Shown in pieces: positions 45,299 through 53,161 of a stretch of 64,000 nt of DNA (positions are counted from its first letter, which is position 1; each line of letters opens with the position of its first letter). Source of the DNA: Campylobacterota bacterium. GTDB taxonomy: Bacteria; Campylobacterota; Campylobacteria; Campylobacterales; Arcobacteraceae. A program made the translations under genes and the position numbers. The DNA lies in contig QMKX01000004.1 in the NCBI GenBank assembly GCA_003643835.1, positions 20,229 through 84,228 of the forward strand. The letters run 5' to 3'. The notes beneath the pieces are model-generated. The model was not told the origin of the DNA. It ran no database searches and saw only the letters and a list, made by a program, of their open reading frames with translations.

Positions 45299-45886
45299 TT
45301 ATCTGGTATAACATATATATATATTATCTCTGCTTATATTCTCCTTGTCAATATAGATACTACAGTTTCCATAAAACTCTTTTATCATGCTATGAGTTAT
45401 ATATTCGCTTCTTTTAATATATTTACATTGTATCAACAATATTTCATCATCTTTGGTGGCGATGATATCTATGCCACCATCTTTTTTTCCTATCCTCAAA
45501 CCTCTGGCATCTATCTTGTAACCCTTTTGTTGATAATAAGCCCCAACTTTTTTTTCAAAATCATCGCCATATTTTTTCATATTTTCTTTGTCTTCTGTTT
45601 TGAGAGCTGGGTTGTTGTCGTCATCTACTTGCTTTCTTCGCTCTAACTCCTTTTTTGTTAGAATTGTGTTTCTGATATGCTTTTTCAATTGTTCTGTGGG
45701 CATCTCGCTATATTTTTTGTCTTTGTAAACTCCAAAGCTTATCCTTGTATCTTTGAAATCTTTTTTCTTTATATTTTTATCATCTTTTTTCTTAAAAAGT
45801 TTATATATAAAAACAAAAATTATCAAGCCTATGGCAACTTGCCAAATCATATCCATATCTTGCAATATTTTTAGATACTCTTCCAT
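45299..45886 (-). CDS. Second membrane-anchored Mrr-type nuclease, frameshifted at an AT tract (island gene 3)
   Basis: A 195-residue product with an N-terminal membrane helix (WQVAIGLIIFVFIYKLF), a charged linker and an Mrr_cat domain with GGIDIIA (Asp140) and LIQCKY (Gln153, Lys155). The frame breaks in an (AT)6 run: with seven units it would continue to a 221-residue protein ending RCRYEIIN like its paralogue. The current product loses about 30 residues after NIYI and ends CYTR. All catalytic residues precede the break, so activity of the short form is possible. Whether this is decay, a switch or a sequencing error is unresolved. Confidence 0.82.
   Translation of the reverse strand: MEEYLKILQDMDMIWQVAIGLIIFVFIYKLFKKKDDKNIKKKDFKDTRISFGVYKDKKYSEMPTEQLKKHIRNTILTKKELERRKQVDDDNNPALKTEDKENMKKYGDDFEKKVGAYYQQKGYKIDARGLRIGKKDGGIDIIATKDDEILLIQCKYIKRSEYITHSMIKEFYGNCSIYIDKENISRDNIYICYTR
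45313..45324. repeat. (AT)6 dinucleotide tract at the frameshift site of the Mrr-type gene
   Basis: Six AT units within the coding region. Frames with 4 or 7 units read through to the conserved C-terminus; 5 or 6 units give truncated ends. The alignment with the paralogue fits seven units exactly. Such tracts mediate slipped-strand phase variation in Campylobacterota and other host-associated bacteria. Confidence 0.75.
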
Positions 45887-45901
45887 TTTACTCTTTTTTT
45901 A

Positions 45902-46264
45902 CTATTGGTTTTGTTTTTTGTTGTGATAATAGTATAAATATGCAAGTCCAATAGGTGCAATCACCCAAGCAAAATATAGACATATCAACATCGTGATAAT
46001 TTTTACAAAAAATATTACAACAATATTTGCGAAAAATATATTATCTCCTACGATAAAGTTTGCTATACTTTCATAAACAAATCTAGAATACGGATATAAA
46101 GATATATTGACTATACCTAAAATCCAAACATACCAAAGCACTTCTCCTTCTCCTTGCATAAATAAAAACAATAAACTGACAGACAAAGCCAATCCAAATA
46201 AAAACTGTCTTATATAATATTCTTTAGACAATCCGCCTAATGTTTTTGCTAATAATTCGTTCAT
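45902..46264 (-). CDS. Small multi-pass membrane protein (island gene 2)
   Basis: A 120-residue protein with an N-terminal amphipathic segment (NELLAKTLGGLSKEYYIRQ) and about four hydrophobic helices: near residues 20-37, 42-60, 74-92 and 92-112. The C-terminus is hydrophilic (YYYHNKKQNQ). No recognisable family or active-site motif. It lies 15 nt upstream of the second Mrr-type gene and is probably in the same transcript. Confidence 0.68.
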   Translation of the reverse strand: MNELLAKTLGGLSKEYYIRQFLFGLALSVSLLFLFMQGEGEVLWYVWILGIVNISLYPYSRFVYESIANFIVGDNIFFANIVVIFFVKIITMLICLYFAWVIAPIGLAYLYYYHNKKQNQ

Positions 46265-46328
46265 TTTTTTCCTTTTTTAAACAGTTCGTATGTGTATTGC
46301 TTCACACAATACACATACCCACTTATGC

Positions 46329-46595
46329 TCAAGCCAAGCCTATAGCTGCCAGCATTCCCATCAATATAGGTGATGTAACGAAGCCTATTATCGCCAGAAC
46401 TATTCCCAATATACTCCAAAGCATTTGCTTTTTGATTATACCTATCGTTCCAAATATAAGTGCCAGAGGCACAAATAGAGGCGATAATATAAACACACTT
46501 ATGAGCCCAAATATAAACGACACTATACCTATGGCATTGCTCGCACCTTGGTGTATGATGATAGTTTTGTTGCTATCTTTTTGATTTTCTTGCAT
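46329..46595 (-). CDS. Small DUF4190-like membrane protein (island gene 1)
   Basis: An 88-residue protein with a polar N-terminus (ENQKDSNKTIIIHQG) and two hydrophobic stretches with a glycine-rich pattern: SNAIGIVSFIFGLISVFIL and LALIFGTIGIIKK followed by WSILGIVLAIIGFV. The repeated G-I-V-S-F-x-F-G-L and L-x-F-G-x-I-G-I motifs recall DUF4190 proteins. Function unknown. It is the first gene of the minus-strand island, preceded by a 266-nt AT-rich gap shared with the divergent HTH regulator. Confidence 0.7.
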   Translation of the reverse strand: MQENQKDSNKTIIIHQGASNAIGIVSFIFGLISVFILSPLFVPLALIFGTIGIIKKQMLWSILGIVLAIIGFVTSPILMGMLAAIGLA

Positions 46596-46827
46596 AAAAA
46601 TCTCCTTTTTTTACCAATAACTACAATATCAAATATCTTATAATCTAAAACAACAAATTACACTATATATGAATATTACATTTAAGGTGTGCTATTTTAT
46701 CTTATCAAGCTTAATTTTTGTAAATATATTGCTTTTATTCCATAGACAAATTACAATATTTATGTATTATACATTATAAATCGGCGATATATTTTCTACA
46801 ATACAGCAAATATGTTGTTAGTTTTTA

Positions 46828-46833
46828 TATAAT
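46828..46833 (+). promoter_or_regulatory. -10 element for the HTH regulator
   Basis: TATAAT within TTTTTATATAATAG, 28 nt upstream of the regulator start; AGGA at 46848-46851 is a plausible ribosome-binding site. The rest of the 46596-46861 gap is AT-rich with no gene seen; the island promoter must lie on its left side but no single box stands out. Confidence 0.4.
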
Positions 46834-46861
46834 AGATGTAAAATTATAGGATACCAGTATT

Positions 46862-47323
46862 ATGAAAGTATATGAGAGAGTAAATTTATATCTAAAAGAT
46901 AAAAATATAAACAAAATAGAGTTTTACAAAAAACTTCTCGAGCTCGAACCAAAGCTCGAAAGCACAGGCGAGCCGCCATCGCAAACCTCTGTATATGCCT
47001 ATCTCAACGGACAAGTAGCTATACGCATAGAGCTTGTGCCATATATAGCCCAAGTGTTAGAAGTGCCAGAGCAGCTACTTTTCGCCGATTCTCCACACAG
47101 CAGGAAGCTATACATACGGCATATCAAAGATACCATGACACAAGACGAAGTAGATATATGGCACAGCGACACCCACCCAGAGACAAAGACCCAAGACAGT
47201 ATTGACTACAAACGATTTGATAGCATACACGATATGCTACAATTTGCTCCTGATATGTTTCTAAAACAACTTGAAAACACTCTCAAAGACTACAAGAGCT
47301 TGACCCTAAAATTTCGACAGTAG
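46862..47323 (+). CDS. XRE-like helix-turn-helix transcriptional regulator
   Basis: A 153-residue protein with an N-terminal helical domain of the Cro/CI type: ERVNLYLKDKNINKIEFYKK, then SQTSVYAYLNGQVAIRIELV in the recognition-helix position and IAQVLEVPEQLLF. The C-terminal half is acidic and unassigned (TMTQDEVDIWHSDTHPE). Divergent from the island genes and so a candidate regulator of them. Parts of the gene are clearly richer in G and C than its neighbours (for example around 46935-46990), which could mean a different origin. It is followed by repeat unit B. Confidence 0.75.
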   Translation: MKVYERVNLYLKDKNINKIEFYKKLLELEPKLESTGEPPSQTSVYAYLNGQVAIRIELVPYIAQVLEVPEQLLFADSPHSRKLYIRHIKDTMTQDEVDIWHSDTHPETKTQDSIDYKRFDSIHDMLQFAPDMFLKQLENTLKDYKSLTLKFRQ

Positions 47324-47468
47324 ATGGTTTTTTATTTTTATTGTTAAGTATTGAATTTTGATAATTGAAACACAACTTCATATATACATTGTCGACAATC
47401 TTCGGGACGATATGTGAGTTGCGAGTGACGATATAGACTATAATATTTTTTGAAAAGAACTCAAAAAA
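47324..47468. other. Intergenic stretch with a perfect 12-bp palindrome
   Basis: No gene seen. ATTGTCGACAAT (47388-47399) is a perfect palindrome with no flanking promoter; it could be an operator or part of older repeat material. The end of this stretch, GAACTCAAAAAACT, matches the loop sequence found between the other repeat units. Confidence 0.35.
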
Positions 47469-47625
47469 CTCGGAACCCCGCAACTTTGTTCGGGGCTGAA
47501 GTTTCAAGCTACTACAAACAAAAATATATTTTGTTTTCTTGCTTGTTTCATATTTTGCCCCAGACCAGAAAAGCTGGTGCGGTTTGCGAAGCAAATTTCT
47601 CTGATAAGTAGTCAGGGGTTCCGAG
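47469..47625. repeat. Palindromic repeat unit B with 11-bp terminal inverted repeats
   Basis: Bounded by CTCGGAACCCC at 47469-47479 and its exact reverse complement GGGGTTCCGAG at 47615-47625, 157 bp in total. It contains the CCCCGCAAC-ttt-GTTCGGGG hairpin, GCTGAAGTTTCAAGCTACTA, and CCAGAAAAGCTGGTGC with TTTGCGAAGCAAATTTCTC. This is the best-preserved copy and defines the element ends. It encodes nothing, consistent with a non-autonomous (MITE-like) element. Confidence 0.8.
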
Positions 47626-47629
47626 AACA

Positions 47630-47692
47630 TAAAATATATTTTATTCTTTGGTATATCGCTTTAGCAGACAAACTATCATTGTGAGGCGAAGC
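47630..47692. repeat. Palindromic repeat unit F (3' half only)
   Basis: Matches the second half of units C and E: GGTATATCGCTTTAGCAGAC, AAACTATCATTGTGAGGCGA and AGC. It directly follows unit B and lies just downstream of the dppC-like gene. Confidence 0.65.
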
Positions 47693-47732
47693 TTGTCTAT
47701 AGTTTCCTATCTCGTGTTCGCAAATATTGCGA

Positions 47733-48515
47733 CTACTTCTGTATGTTTTGCTGAAATTTATCCAAAATTTGAAACAAACAAAATGTGACAATAAATATAA
47801 AAAATCCCGGAAAAAAACTAACCCACCAAGCTATATCAAGTATAGCTCTACCTTCACTTATCAAACTTCCCCAGCTCATTTGTGGCGGATTGATACCAAG
47901 TCCTAAAAAACTCAAGCTCGATTCTGCAAGTATCGCTCCGGCAACTCCAAAAGTCCAAGAGACCAACAATATAGGCGATATAAGCGGTGTGTAGTATTTA
48001 AACAAAATTTTAAATCTATTCACTTTTGCGACTTTTAGTATATCTATGTATGGCTTGTCTGTTATCTCATATGACAAAGACCTTATAAGCCTACCGGTGC
48101 CCATCCAGCCAGTGACACTGAGGACGATTATCAACACTACAATAGAGGCATCTATATAACTAATGATAGCCAACAACAAAAAAAATGTAGGAAAAGTCAA
48201 AAATAGGTCTATAACTATGGTGGTAATTTTATCTATATATCCTTTGAAATATCCTGCTGTTATGCCTACAATTAAACCTACAAAAATAGATATAGTAGCA
48301 CTGACAAAACCTATTATCAGCGATACTTGACCGCCTTGCAAAACTCTAGCAAAAATATCTCGCCCTAACCTATCGGTGCCAAATATATTGTGTATGCTTG
48401 GGCTTAAAAGTATTTTAGAGCTATGCAGCTCATATGGCGACAACACGTAAAAATATGGCAACACAAACACCAATAGCACCAAACCAAACAACAACCACAA
48501 GGATAATTTATACAT
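47733..48515 (-). CDS. DppC-type ABC transporter permease
   Basis: Inner-membrane permease of the oligopeptide/dipeptide/nickel importer family, 260 residues with about six helices. IFGTDRLGRDIFARVLQGG is the strongly conserved DppC N-terminal block, and the cytoplasmic EAA loop reads EITDKPYIDILKVAKVNRFK. Start: the frame goes back to a TTG at 48539, but the ATG at 48515 fits the family and overlaps the rsmD stop by 8 nt. The partner permease, ATPases and binding protein are not adjacent, so its transporter is split or it works alone with distant partners. Substrate not assigned. Confidence 0.88.
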   Translation of the reverse strand: MYKLSLWLLFGLVLLVFVLPYFYVLSPYELHSSKILLSPSIHNIFGTDRLGRDIFARVLQGGQVSLIIGFVSATISIFVGLIVGITAGYFKGYIDKITTIVIDLFLTFPTFFLLLAIISYIDASIVVLIIVLSVTGWMGTGRLIRSLSYEITDKPYIDILKVAKVNRFKILFKYYTPLISPILLVSWTFGVAGAILAESSLSFLGLGINPPQMSWGSLISEGRAILDIAWWVSFFPGFFIFIVTFCLFQILDKFQQNIQK

Positions 48516-49074
48516 AGTAGCCAAGTGAGCTTCGCCCAAATTTTTTGGTTTTGTTCAGTTTAAATTTGCCTATTGTTTTTGGTATATCAAAACCTGTCTC
48601 ATACTCAAATGCTATTAAATATATATTTTGTATTGATATCAACTCTATCATATCAAAGGTTTTTTGATATATGCCAGCTGATGCTTTTTCAAATGGCGGG
48701 TCTATATATAAAATTATTTGCGATTCTATATCTATATTTAGTAAAAGTCGTGGCGTTTTTTCAAAACTGTCGCCATGTATACATATAGTTTTTTTGTCGT
48801 CTATTTGACAATTGTTTTGTAGTATATTGAAGCTGTGTTTATTCAACTCTATAAAATAACCTTTCTTTGCACCACGACTTATGGCTTCAAGTCCTACACT
48901 ACCGCTACCAGCAAAACACTCCACAAAAATTTTATCAACAATATCGTATTGTAAAGTATTGAAAAACGACTCTTTAAGTATAGCTTTGCTACTCCTTGTA
49001 GTTTCCAATTTTGGTAGCTTCAATTTTGTATTTTTGTATTTTCCTGCTACTATGTTTGTAGTTAGTTGTTTCAA
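48508..49074 (-). CDS. rsmD: 16S rRNA (guanine(966)-N(2))-methyltransferase RsmD
   Basis: Methylates G966 of 16S rRNA. The 188-residue protein shows GKYKNTKLKLP and TRSSKAILKESFFNTL at the N-terminus, the SAM-binding ECFAGSGSVGLEAISRGAKK and the catalytic YIDPPFE, with family length (about 185-200). It starts immediately after dnaJ ends (no gap) and runs into the dppC-like gene. Confidence 0.94.
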   Translation of the reverse strand: MKQLTTNIVAGKYKNTKLKLPKLETTRSSKAILKESFFNTLQYDIVDKIFVECFAGSGSVGLEAISRGAKKGYFIELNKHSFNILQNNCQIDDKKTICIHGDSFEKTPRLLLNIDIESQIILYIDPPFEKASAGIYQKTFDMIELISIQNIYLIAFEYETGFDIPKTIGKFKLNKTKKFGRSSLGYYV

Positions 49075-50181
49075 TTATTTAAACCAATTTTGTGCTTTTT
49101 TGAACATATCCTTGAAGTTTTTTTCATATGGCTTGCTATCTATGCCAAAGCTTTCTTGAAGTTCTTTTAGTAGTTTGCTTTGTTTTATATCAAGAGTTTT
49201 TGGATATGTTATTTTTATTTGCACTACGAAGTTACCTTTTCTATGAGTGTTGACATTTTTCACTCCCTTATTGTTAAATACAAAATGCTCTTTGTCTTTG
49301 CTATTTGGTGGCACATTTAATTCCAAAGCTCCCACTATACTAGGCACTTTTATAGTGCAACCTAAAGCGATTTGCGTGAAAAATATAGGCACCTCAAGAT
49401 ATATATCATCGTCATGTCGCACGAAATGCTCATCTTCTTTGACCACTATATTTATATACAGATCACCTCTCGTTTTATTTGGAGCTAAGTTTCCTTTGCC
49501 GCTAACTCTTATGCGGTTGCCACTATTTATACCTTCTGGTATATTGACTTTGAACTTGCTGTTTTTTGTTTCATAACCATCACCTTTACAATCACTACAA
49601 TTTTTTGCTACACTTTTGCCACTTCCACGACAATGCGGGCAAGTTTGAGCAAAAGTCATAAACCCTTGGCGGCTATGTATCTCGCCTGCTCCGCCACAAC
49701 TACTACAGCTACTAAGTTTGCCACCTTTTGCACCTGTGCCTTTGCAGCTTTTGCAAGCGCTTTTGTAGCTATATGAAACCTCTTTTTCAACTCCTTTTAT
49801 AGCTTCCATAAAATCAACTGGCAGTTCTATGATCATATCAAGTTCGTAGTTGTAGCTTTTTTGTGTTTTTTGTTGACCAAAACTGCCATTGAACATATCT
49901 TCAAACATACTACTAATATCGCCAAATCCTCTGCTGGCACCTTGTGTTTGATTTTGTTGGACTGCTTCTTTGCCATATCTATCGTATAACTGTTTTTTGT
50001 TGTCATCACTTAACACTTGATATGCTTCATTGACTGCTTTGAAACTCTCTTCTGCTTGCTTATCACCTGGGTTTTTGTCAGGGTGATACTTCATAGCCAT
50101 CTTTCTGTATGCCTTTTTTATAGTTGTCTTGTCTGCGCTTTTCTCTACAGACAGCACCTCATAATAACACAAATCTACCAA
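49075..50181 (-). CDS. dnaJ: Chaperone DnaJ
   Basis: Hsp40 co-chaperone that stimulates the DnaK ATPase. The 368-residue protein has a J domain with HPD at residues 33-35, a short Gly/Phe-rich segment ([13 protein letters not shown]), four zinc-binding C-x-x-C-x-G-x-G repeats ([32 protein letters not shown]) and the C-terminal substrate domains. dnaK and grpE are not adjacent, as in other Campylobacterota. It lies between nhaD (9-nt gap) and rsmD. Confidence 0.96.
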   Translation of the reverse strand: MVDLCYYEVLSVEKSADKTTIKKAYRKMAMKYHPDKNPGDKQAEESFKAVNEAYQVLSDDNKKQLYDRYGKEAVQQNQTQGASRGFGDISSMFEDMFNGSFGQQKTQKSYNYELDMIIELPVDFMEAIKGVEKEVSYSYKSACKSCKGTGAKGGKLSSCSSCGGAGEIHSRQGFMTFAQTCPHCRGSGKSVAKNCSDCKGDGYETKNSKFKVNIPEGINSGNRIRVSGKGNLAPNKTRGDLYINIVVKEDEHFVRHDDDIYLEVPIFFTQIALGCTIKVPSIVGALELNVPPNSKDKEHFVFNNKGVKNVNTHRKGNFVVQIKITYPKTLDIKQSKLLKELQESFGIDSKPYEKNFKDMFKKAQNWFK

Positions 50182-50190
50182 TTTTTCTCC

Positions 50191-51561
50191 TTATATTCCA
50201 ATTTTAAATATCTCGTATTGCACATACCAAACTACGATAGACACGATATATCCTACAAATATCATCCAAGAGTATTTCATATGAGCGCCAAAAGTATAAA
50301 CTCCCGGTAGCTTTCCCATCACTCCAACTCCAGCAGCAGAACCAAACGATATGAGACTTCCACCTACTCCTGCTGTGAGAGTCACGAGCATCCACTGCTC
50401 CAAGCCCATATTTGGTGAGGCTTTCAACACAGCACTCATCACAGGCACATTGTCGACAATAGCACTCAAAAATCCTACTGCTATATTTGACATAGTTGGG
50501 CCTAAAATATGCGGGTCATAAACTACAGCAGCTAATCCAAGCCAACCTATGAAATACAAGGCGCCTACGGCTGCAAGTATTCCGAAAAAAAACAAAAGTG
50601 TATTGTTCTCTATCTTTGACATTGAATTAAACACTCCAAATCCTTGACCGTGTCTAACTTTTAAACTATAATCAAAAAGTTTCAAAAGCGACAAACCAAA
50701 CATCATACCCCACATAGCAGGCAGGTGAAGCACCTGATGCGACATCACGGCACTAAAGATTGTAAATACCCCAAGAGCCATAACTATATTTGCCCCCTCA
50801 TCAACTACTGGCACTTTTTGTGTGTCATCTGGTGCAGTTGGGCAAGTTTTTGGCACTACTTTCGATAATAAAAGTGCTGTTGATAAGTATCCTAATATCG
50901 ATGCTGGAAACAAATATAAAAAGTCACCAAATGTGCCTTTGCCAGCAGTCCATGCCATAAGTGTAGTTATATCTCCAAAAGGGCTCCAAGCACCACCTGC
51001 ATTTGCTGCTACAACTACATTGATAGCACCAGGAACTAAAAATATCTTGTTTTTTTGTTCTATGGTTATCAGCACTGTTGATAATATCAAAGCTGTTGTA
51101 AGATTGTCTGCTATTGGTGAGAGGAAAAATGCCAAAAATCCAGTAATCCAAAACAACTTCCTATACGAATAACCTTTTGATACGAGATTGTATTTGAGTT
51201 TTTCAAATACTCCCATATGTATCATGGTCTCTATATATGTCATAGCTACAAACAAAAAGAAAAATATCTCTGCTATTTCAAGTATCAAATGCTCTGCTTG
51301 TGTATGAACCAAATCCATATTTAGGCCATTGATACTATAATAAAGCGCTACAAGCATAAACATAACCGTGCCTATAAGTAAAGCTGGTTTAGCTTTGTCT
51401 ATGTGGTATTTTTCTTCTGCTGCGACAAAATAGTATCCAACTACAAATACAATAAGCGAACTTATGCCAACCCATGTCATAGTTATGTCGTTTTGTTGTA
51501 TCTCGCCGCTATTTGCCATCATATTTAATGCGGCAACCGTAAGTATCAGAAAAAATTTCAT
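50191..51561 (-). CDS. nhaD: NhaD-type Na+/H+ antiporter
   Basis: Sodium/proton antiporter of the ArsB/NhaD superfamily, 456 residues with about 12 membrane helices. Recognisable blocks are SPIADNLTTALILSTVLI, NAGGAWSPFGDITTLMAW, FLSAIVDNVPVMSAVLKAS and the GSLISFGSAAGVGVMG near the C-terminus. It would export Na+ and support pH homeostasis, suited to marine or saline life; that ecological reading is inference. It overlaps nadB by 4 nt (ATGA). Confidence 0.92.
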   Translation of the reverse strand: MKFFLILTVAALNMMANSGEIQQNDITMTWVGISSLIVFVVGYYFVAAEEKYHIDKAKPALLIGTVMFMLVALYYSINGLNMDLVHTQAEHLILEIAEIFFFLFVAMTYIETMIHMGVFEKLKYNLVSKGYSYRKLFWITGFLAFFLSPIADNLTTALILSTVLITIEQKNKIFLVPGAINVVVAANAGGAWSPFGDITTLMAWTAGKGTFGDFLYLFPASILGYLSTALLLSKVVPKTCPTAPDDTQKVPVVDEGANIVMALGVFTIFSAVMSHQVLHLPAMWGMMFGLSLLKLFDYSLKVRHGQGFGVFNSMSKIENNTLLFFFGILAAVGALYFIGWLGLAAVVYDPHILGPTMSNIAVGFLSAIVDNVPVMSAVLKASPNMGLEQWMLVTLTAGVGGSLISFGSAAGVGVMGKLPGVYTFGAHMKYSWMIFVGYIVSIVVWYVQYEIFKIGI

Positions 51562-53012
51562 TTTTTATCCTTTTGTAAATAATGTGCTCCTATGGAACTT
51601 GTGTTGTTTATAGCCTCTTTGACTATAGCACTTGCCGTTAGAAGTCTAAGATACAACAATCTTCCTATATCGTTTGATAACATCTGGTCTATTTTGATAG
51701 ATGTTTCTTTGAGTTCATCGGCGTTTCGTATTATGCCTACTGTTTTCCACATAAGATTACGAAGTTGTTCTTTGATTTTTTTGTCAGATGGGATTTGGAG
51801 TTTATACTCTTTTTGTTTTATATTTAGTTTGTTTATATCAATCTTGAATCTATTGTTTAAGCTTTTTTCAACCGCAAGATGAGAAAATACTAAACCCTCA
51901 AGTAGTGAATTTGAAGCTAATCTATTTGCTCCGTGAACACCTGTACAAGCTACCTCACCAACTGCAAAAAGATTTTTAGTATTTGCGACCAAACTATTAT
52001 TATCAACTTTAATTCCGCCCATGCTATAATGAAAAGCTGGTGATATTGGCACTTTGTCAAAAGGTATCTTGTACCCTAACTTTAAAAAATTGTGGTAGAT
52101 ATTTGGAAATCTTTTTTCAAACTCATCTTTTGAAAAGCTGCTCATATCTAAATATATTTTTGATTTTGTTTTTTTTATATGATCAAATATAGCACGACTT
52201 ACTATGTCTCTTGGGGCTAACTCAGCGTTTTTGTGATAATCTTTTAAAAATGCATAACCATTTTCATCTACAACTATGGCACCTTCGCCTCTCAAGGCTT
52301 CTGTGAGTAGTTGTTTTTGGGCTGTTTGTTGCTCCACATAAACAGTAGGGTGGAACTGCATCAAATGCATATCTTTTAGTTTTATATTTTTTTCGACACA
52401 AATACCTTGAATATCACCTGATATAGTTGTAGAGTTTGTATGAAACTTATATATAGAACCGACCCCACCTGATGCTAATATAGTATTGTGTGCAAAAACT
52501 CGTTTGATTTTTTTGTTTTGTAACAGTTCCACACCATAGCATATACCATCTTGCAATAATATATCTACGACTATAGAGTTGTCTATTATATCGTGTTTGC
52601 ACTCATTCAATAAAAACATATGCAAATTTCTCCCTGTGGCATCACCATCTGCATGCAAAACTCTACTTTTGCTATGTGCTGCTTCGTTTGTAAAAGCCAA
52701 GCTACCATCAGGATTTGTATCAAACTTCATGCCATCTTGTATTAGGTCATCTATAACTTTGATTGAGTGCGAACTTAAAATTTCAACTGCTTGTGTGTTG
52801 TTTTGATGCACTCCTGCTTCTAATATATCTGCTATATATAAGTTTATGTCGTCTTTATTTTTAGCAGTTGCTATACCACCTTGTGCGAAAAATGTATTAC
52901 ACTGCCAAGGTGATTTTTTGCACAAGACTAATACCTTTTTGTTTTTTGGTATATATCTCGCTGTATTTAAGCCTGCTACTCCACAGCCTATGATTAGATA
53001 GTCGTATATCAT
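51558..53012 (-). CDS. nadB: L-aspartate oxidase
   Basis: Oxidises L-aspartate to iminoaspartate with FAD, the first step of NAD synthesis. The 484-residue protein has the FAD-binding DYLIIGCGVAGLNTAR, the FFAQGGIATAKNKDD loop, HMQFHPTVYVE-like sequence LMQFHPTV, and GGIKVDNNSLVANTKNLFAVGEVACTGVHGANRLASNSLLE in two segments that form the flavin/substrate site. It is shorter than the E. coli protein at the C-terminus, which is common in this lineage. It overlaps the tiny lipoprotein gene upstream by 4 nt. Confidence 0.96.
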   Translation of the reverse strand: MIYDYLIIGCGVAGLNTARYIPKNKKVLVLCKKSPWQCNTFFAQGGIATAKNKDDINLYIADILEAGVHQNNTQAVEILSSHSIKVIDDLIQDGMKFDTNPDGSLAFTNEAAHSKSRVLHADGDATGRNLHMFLLNECKHDIIDNSIVVDILLQDGICYGVELLQNKKIKRVFAHNTILASGGVGSIYKFHTNSTTISGDIQGICVEKNIKLKDMHLMQFHPTVYVEQQTAQKQLLTEALRGEGAIVVDENGYAFLKDYHKNAELAPRDIVSRAIFDHIKKTKSKIYLDMSSFSKDEFEKRFPNIYHNFLKLGYKIPFDKVPISPAFHYSMGGIKVDNNSLVANTKNLFAVGEVACTGVHGANRLASNSLLEGLVFSHLAVEKSLNNRFKIDINKLNIKQKEYKLQIPSDKKIKEQLRNLMWKTVGIIRNADELKETSIKIDQMLSNDIGRLLYLRLLTASAIVKEAINNTSSIGAHYLQKDKK

Positions 53013-53116
53013 TTTGTTGTTTTACTTTCTATGTATATAGGGTCACCTTTGTGTCCGCAACCAAATAAAACAAAAAGCACAAAAAAGGCTAATAAAATAT
53101 CTCTAAAAATTTTCAT
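53009..53116 (-). CDS. 35-residue lipoprotein (LptM/YifL-like)
   Basis: A very short gene: MKIFRDILLAFFVLFVLFGC, Cys at residue 20, followed by GHKGDPIYIESKTTK and a stop that overlaps the nadB ATG (ATGA). The C-G-x-K-G-x-P pattern right after the lipobox matches LptM/YifL, a tiny outer-membrane lipoprotein that helps LptD mature in E. coli; family members are named from this motif. No strong Shine-Dalgarno is seen, but a minus-strand TATAAT lies about 9 nt before the ATG, suggesting a nearly leaderless transcript. Confidence 0.75.
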   Translation of the reverse strand: MKIFRDILLAFFVLFVLFGCGHKGDPIYIESKTTK

Positions 53117-53161
53117 AAAAGGATTATATCCAAACAAGCTTAAAAGTGTCTTGAAAGATTA

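Noticed and set aside
45299..45886. Programmed ribosomal frameshift to join the Mrr-type gene parts
   Set aside because: The tract is AT dinucleotides without a slippery heptamer or downstream pseudoknot; a missing AT unit explains the break exactly.
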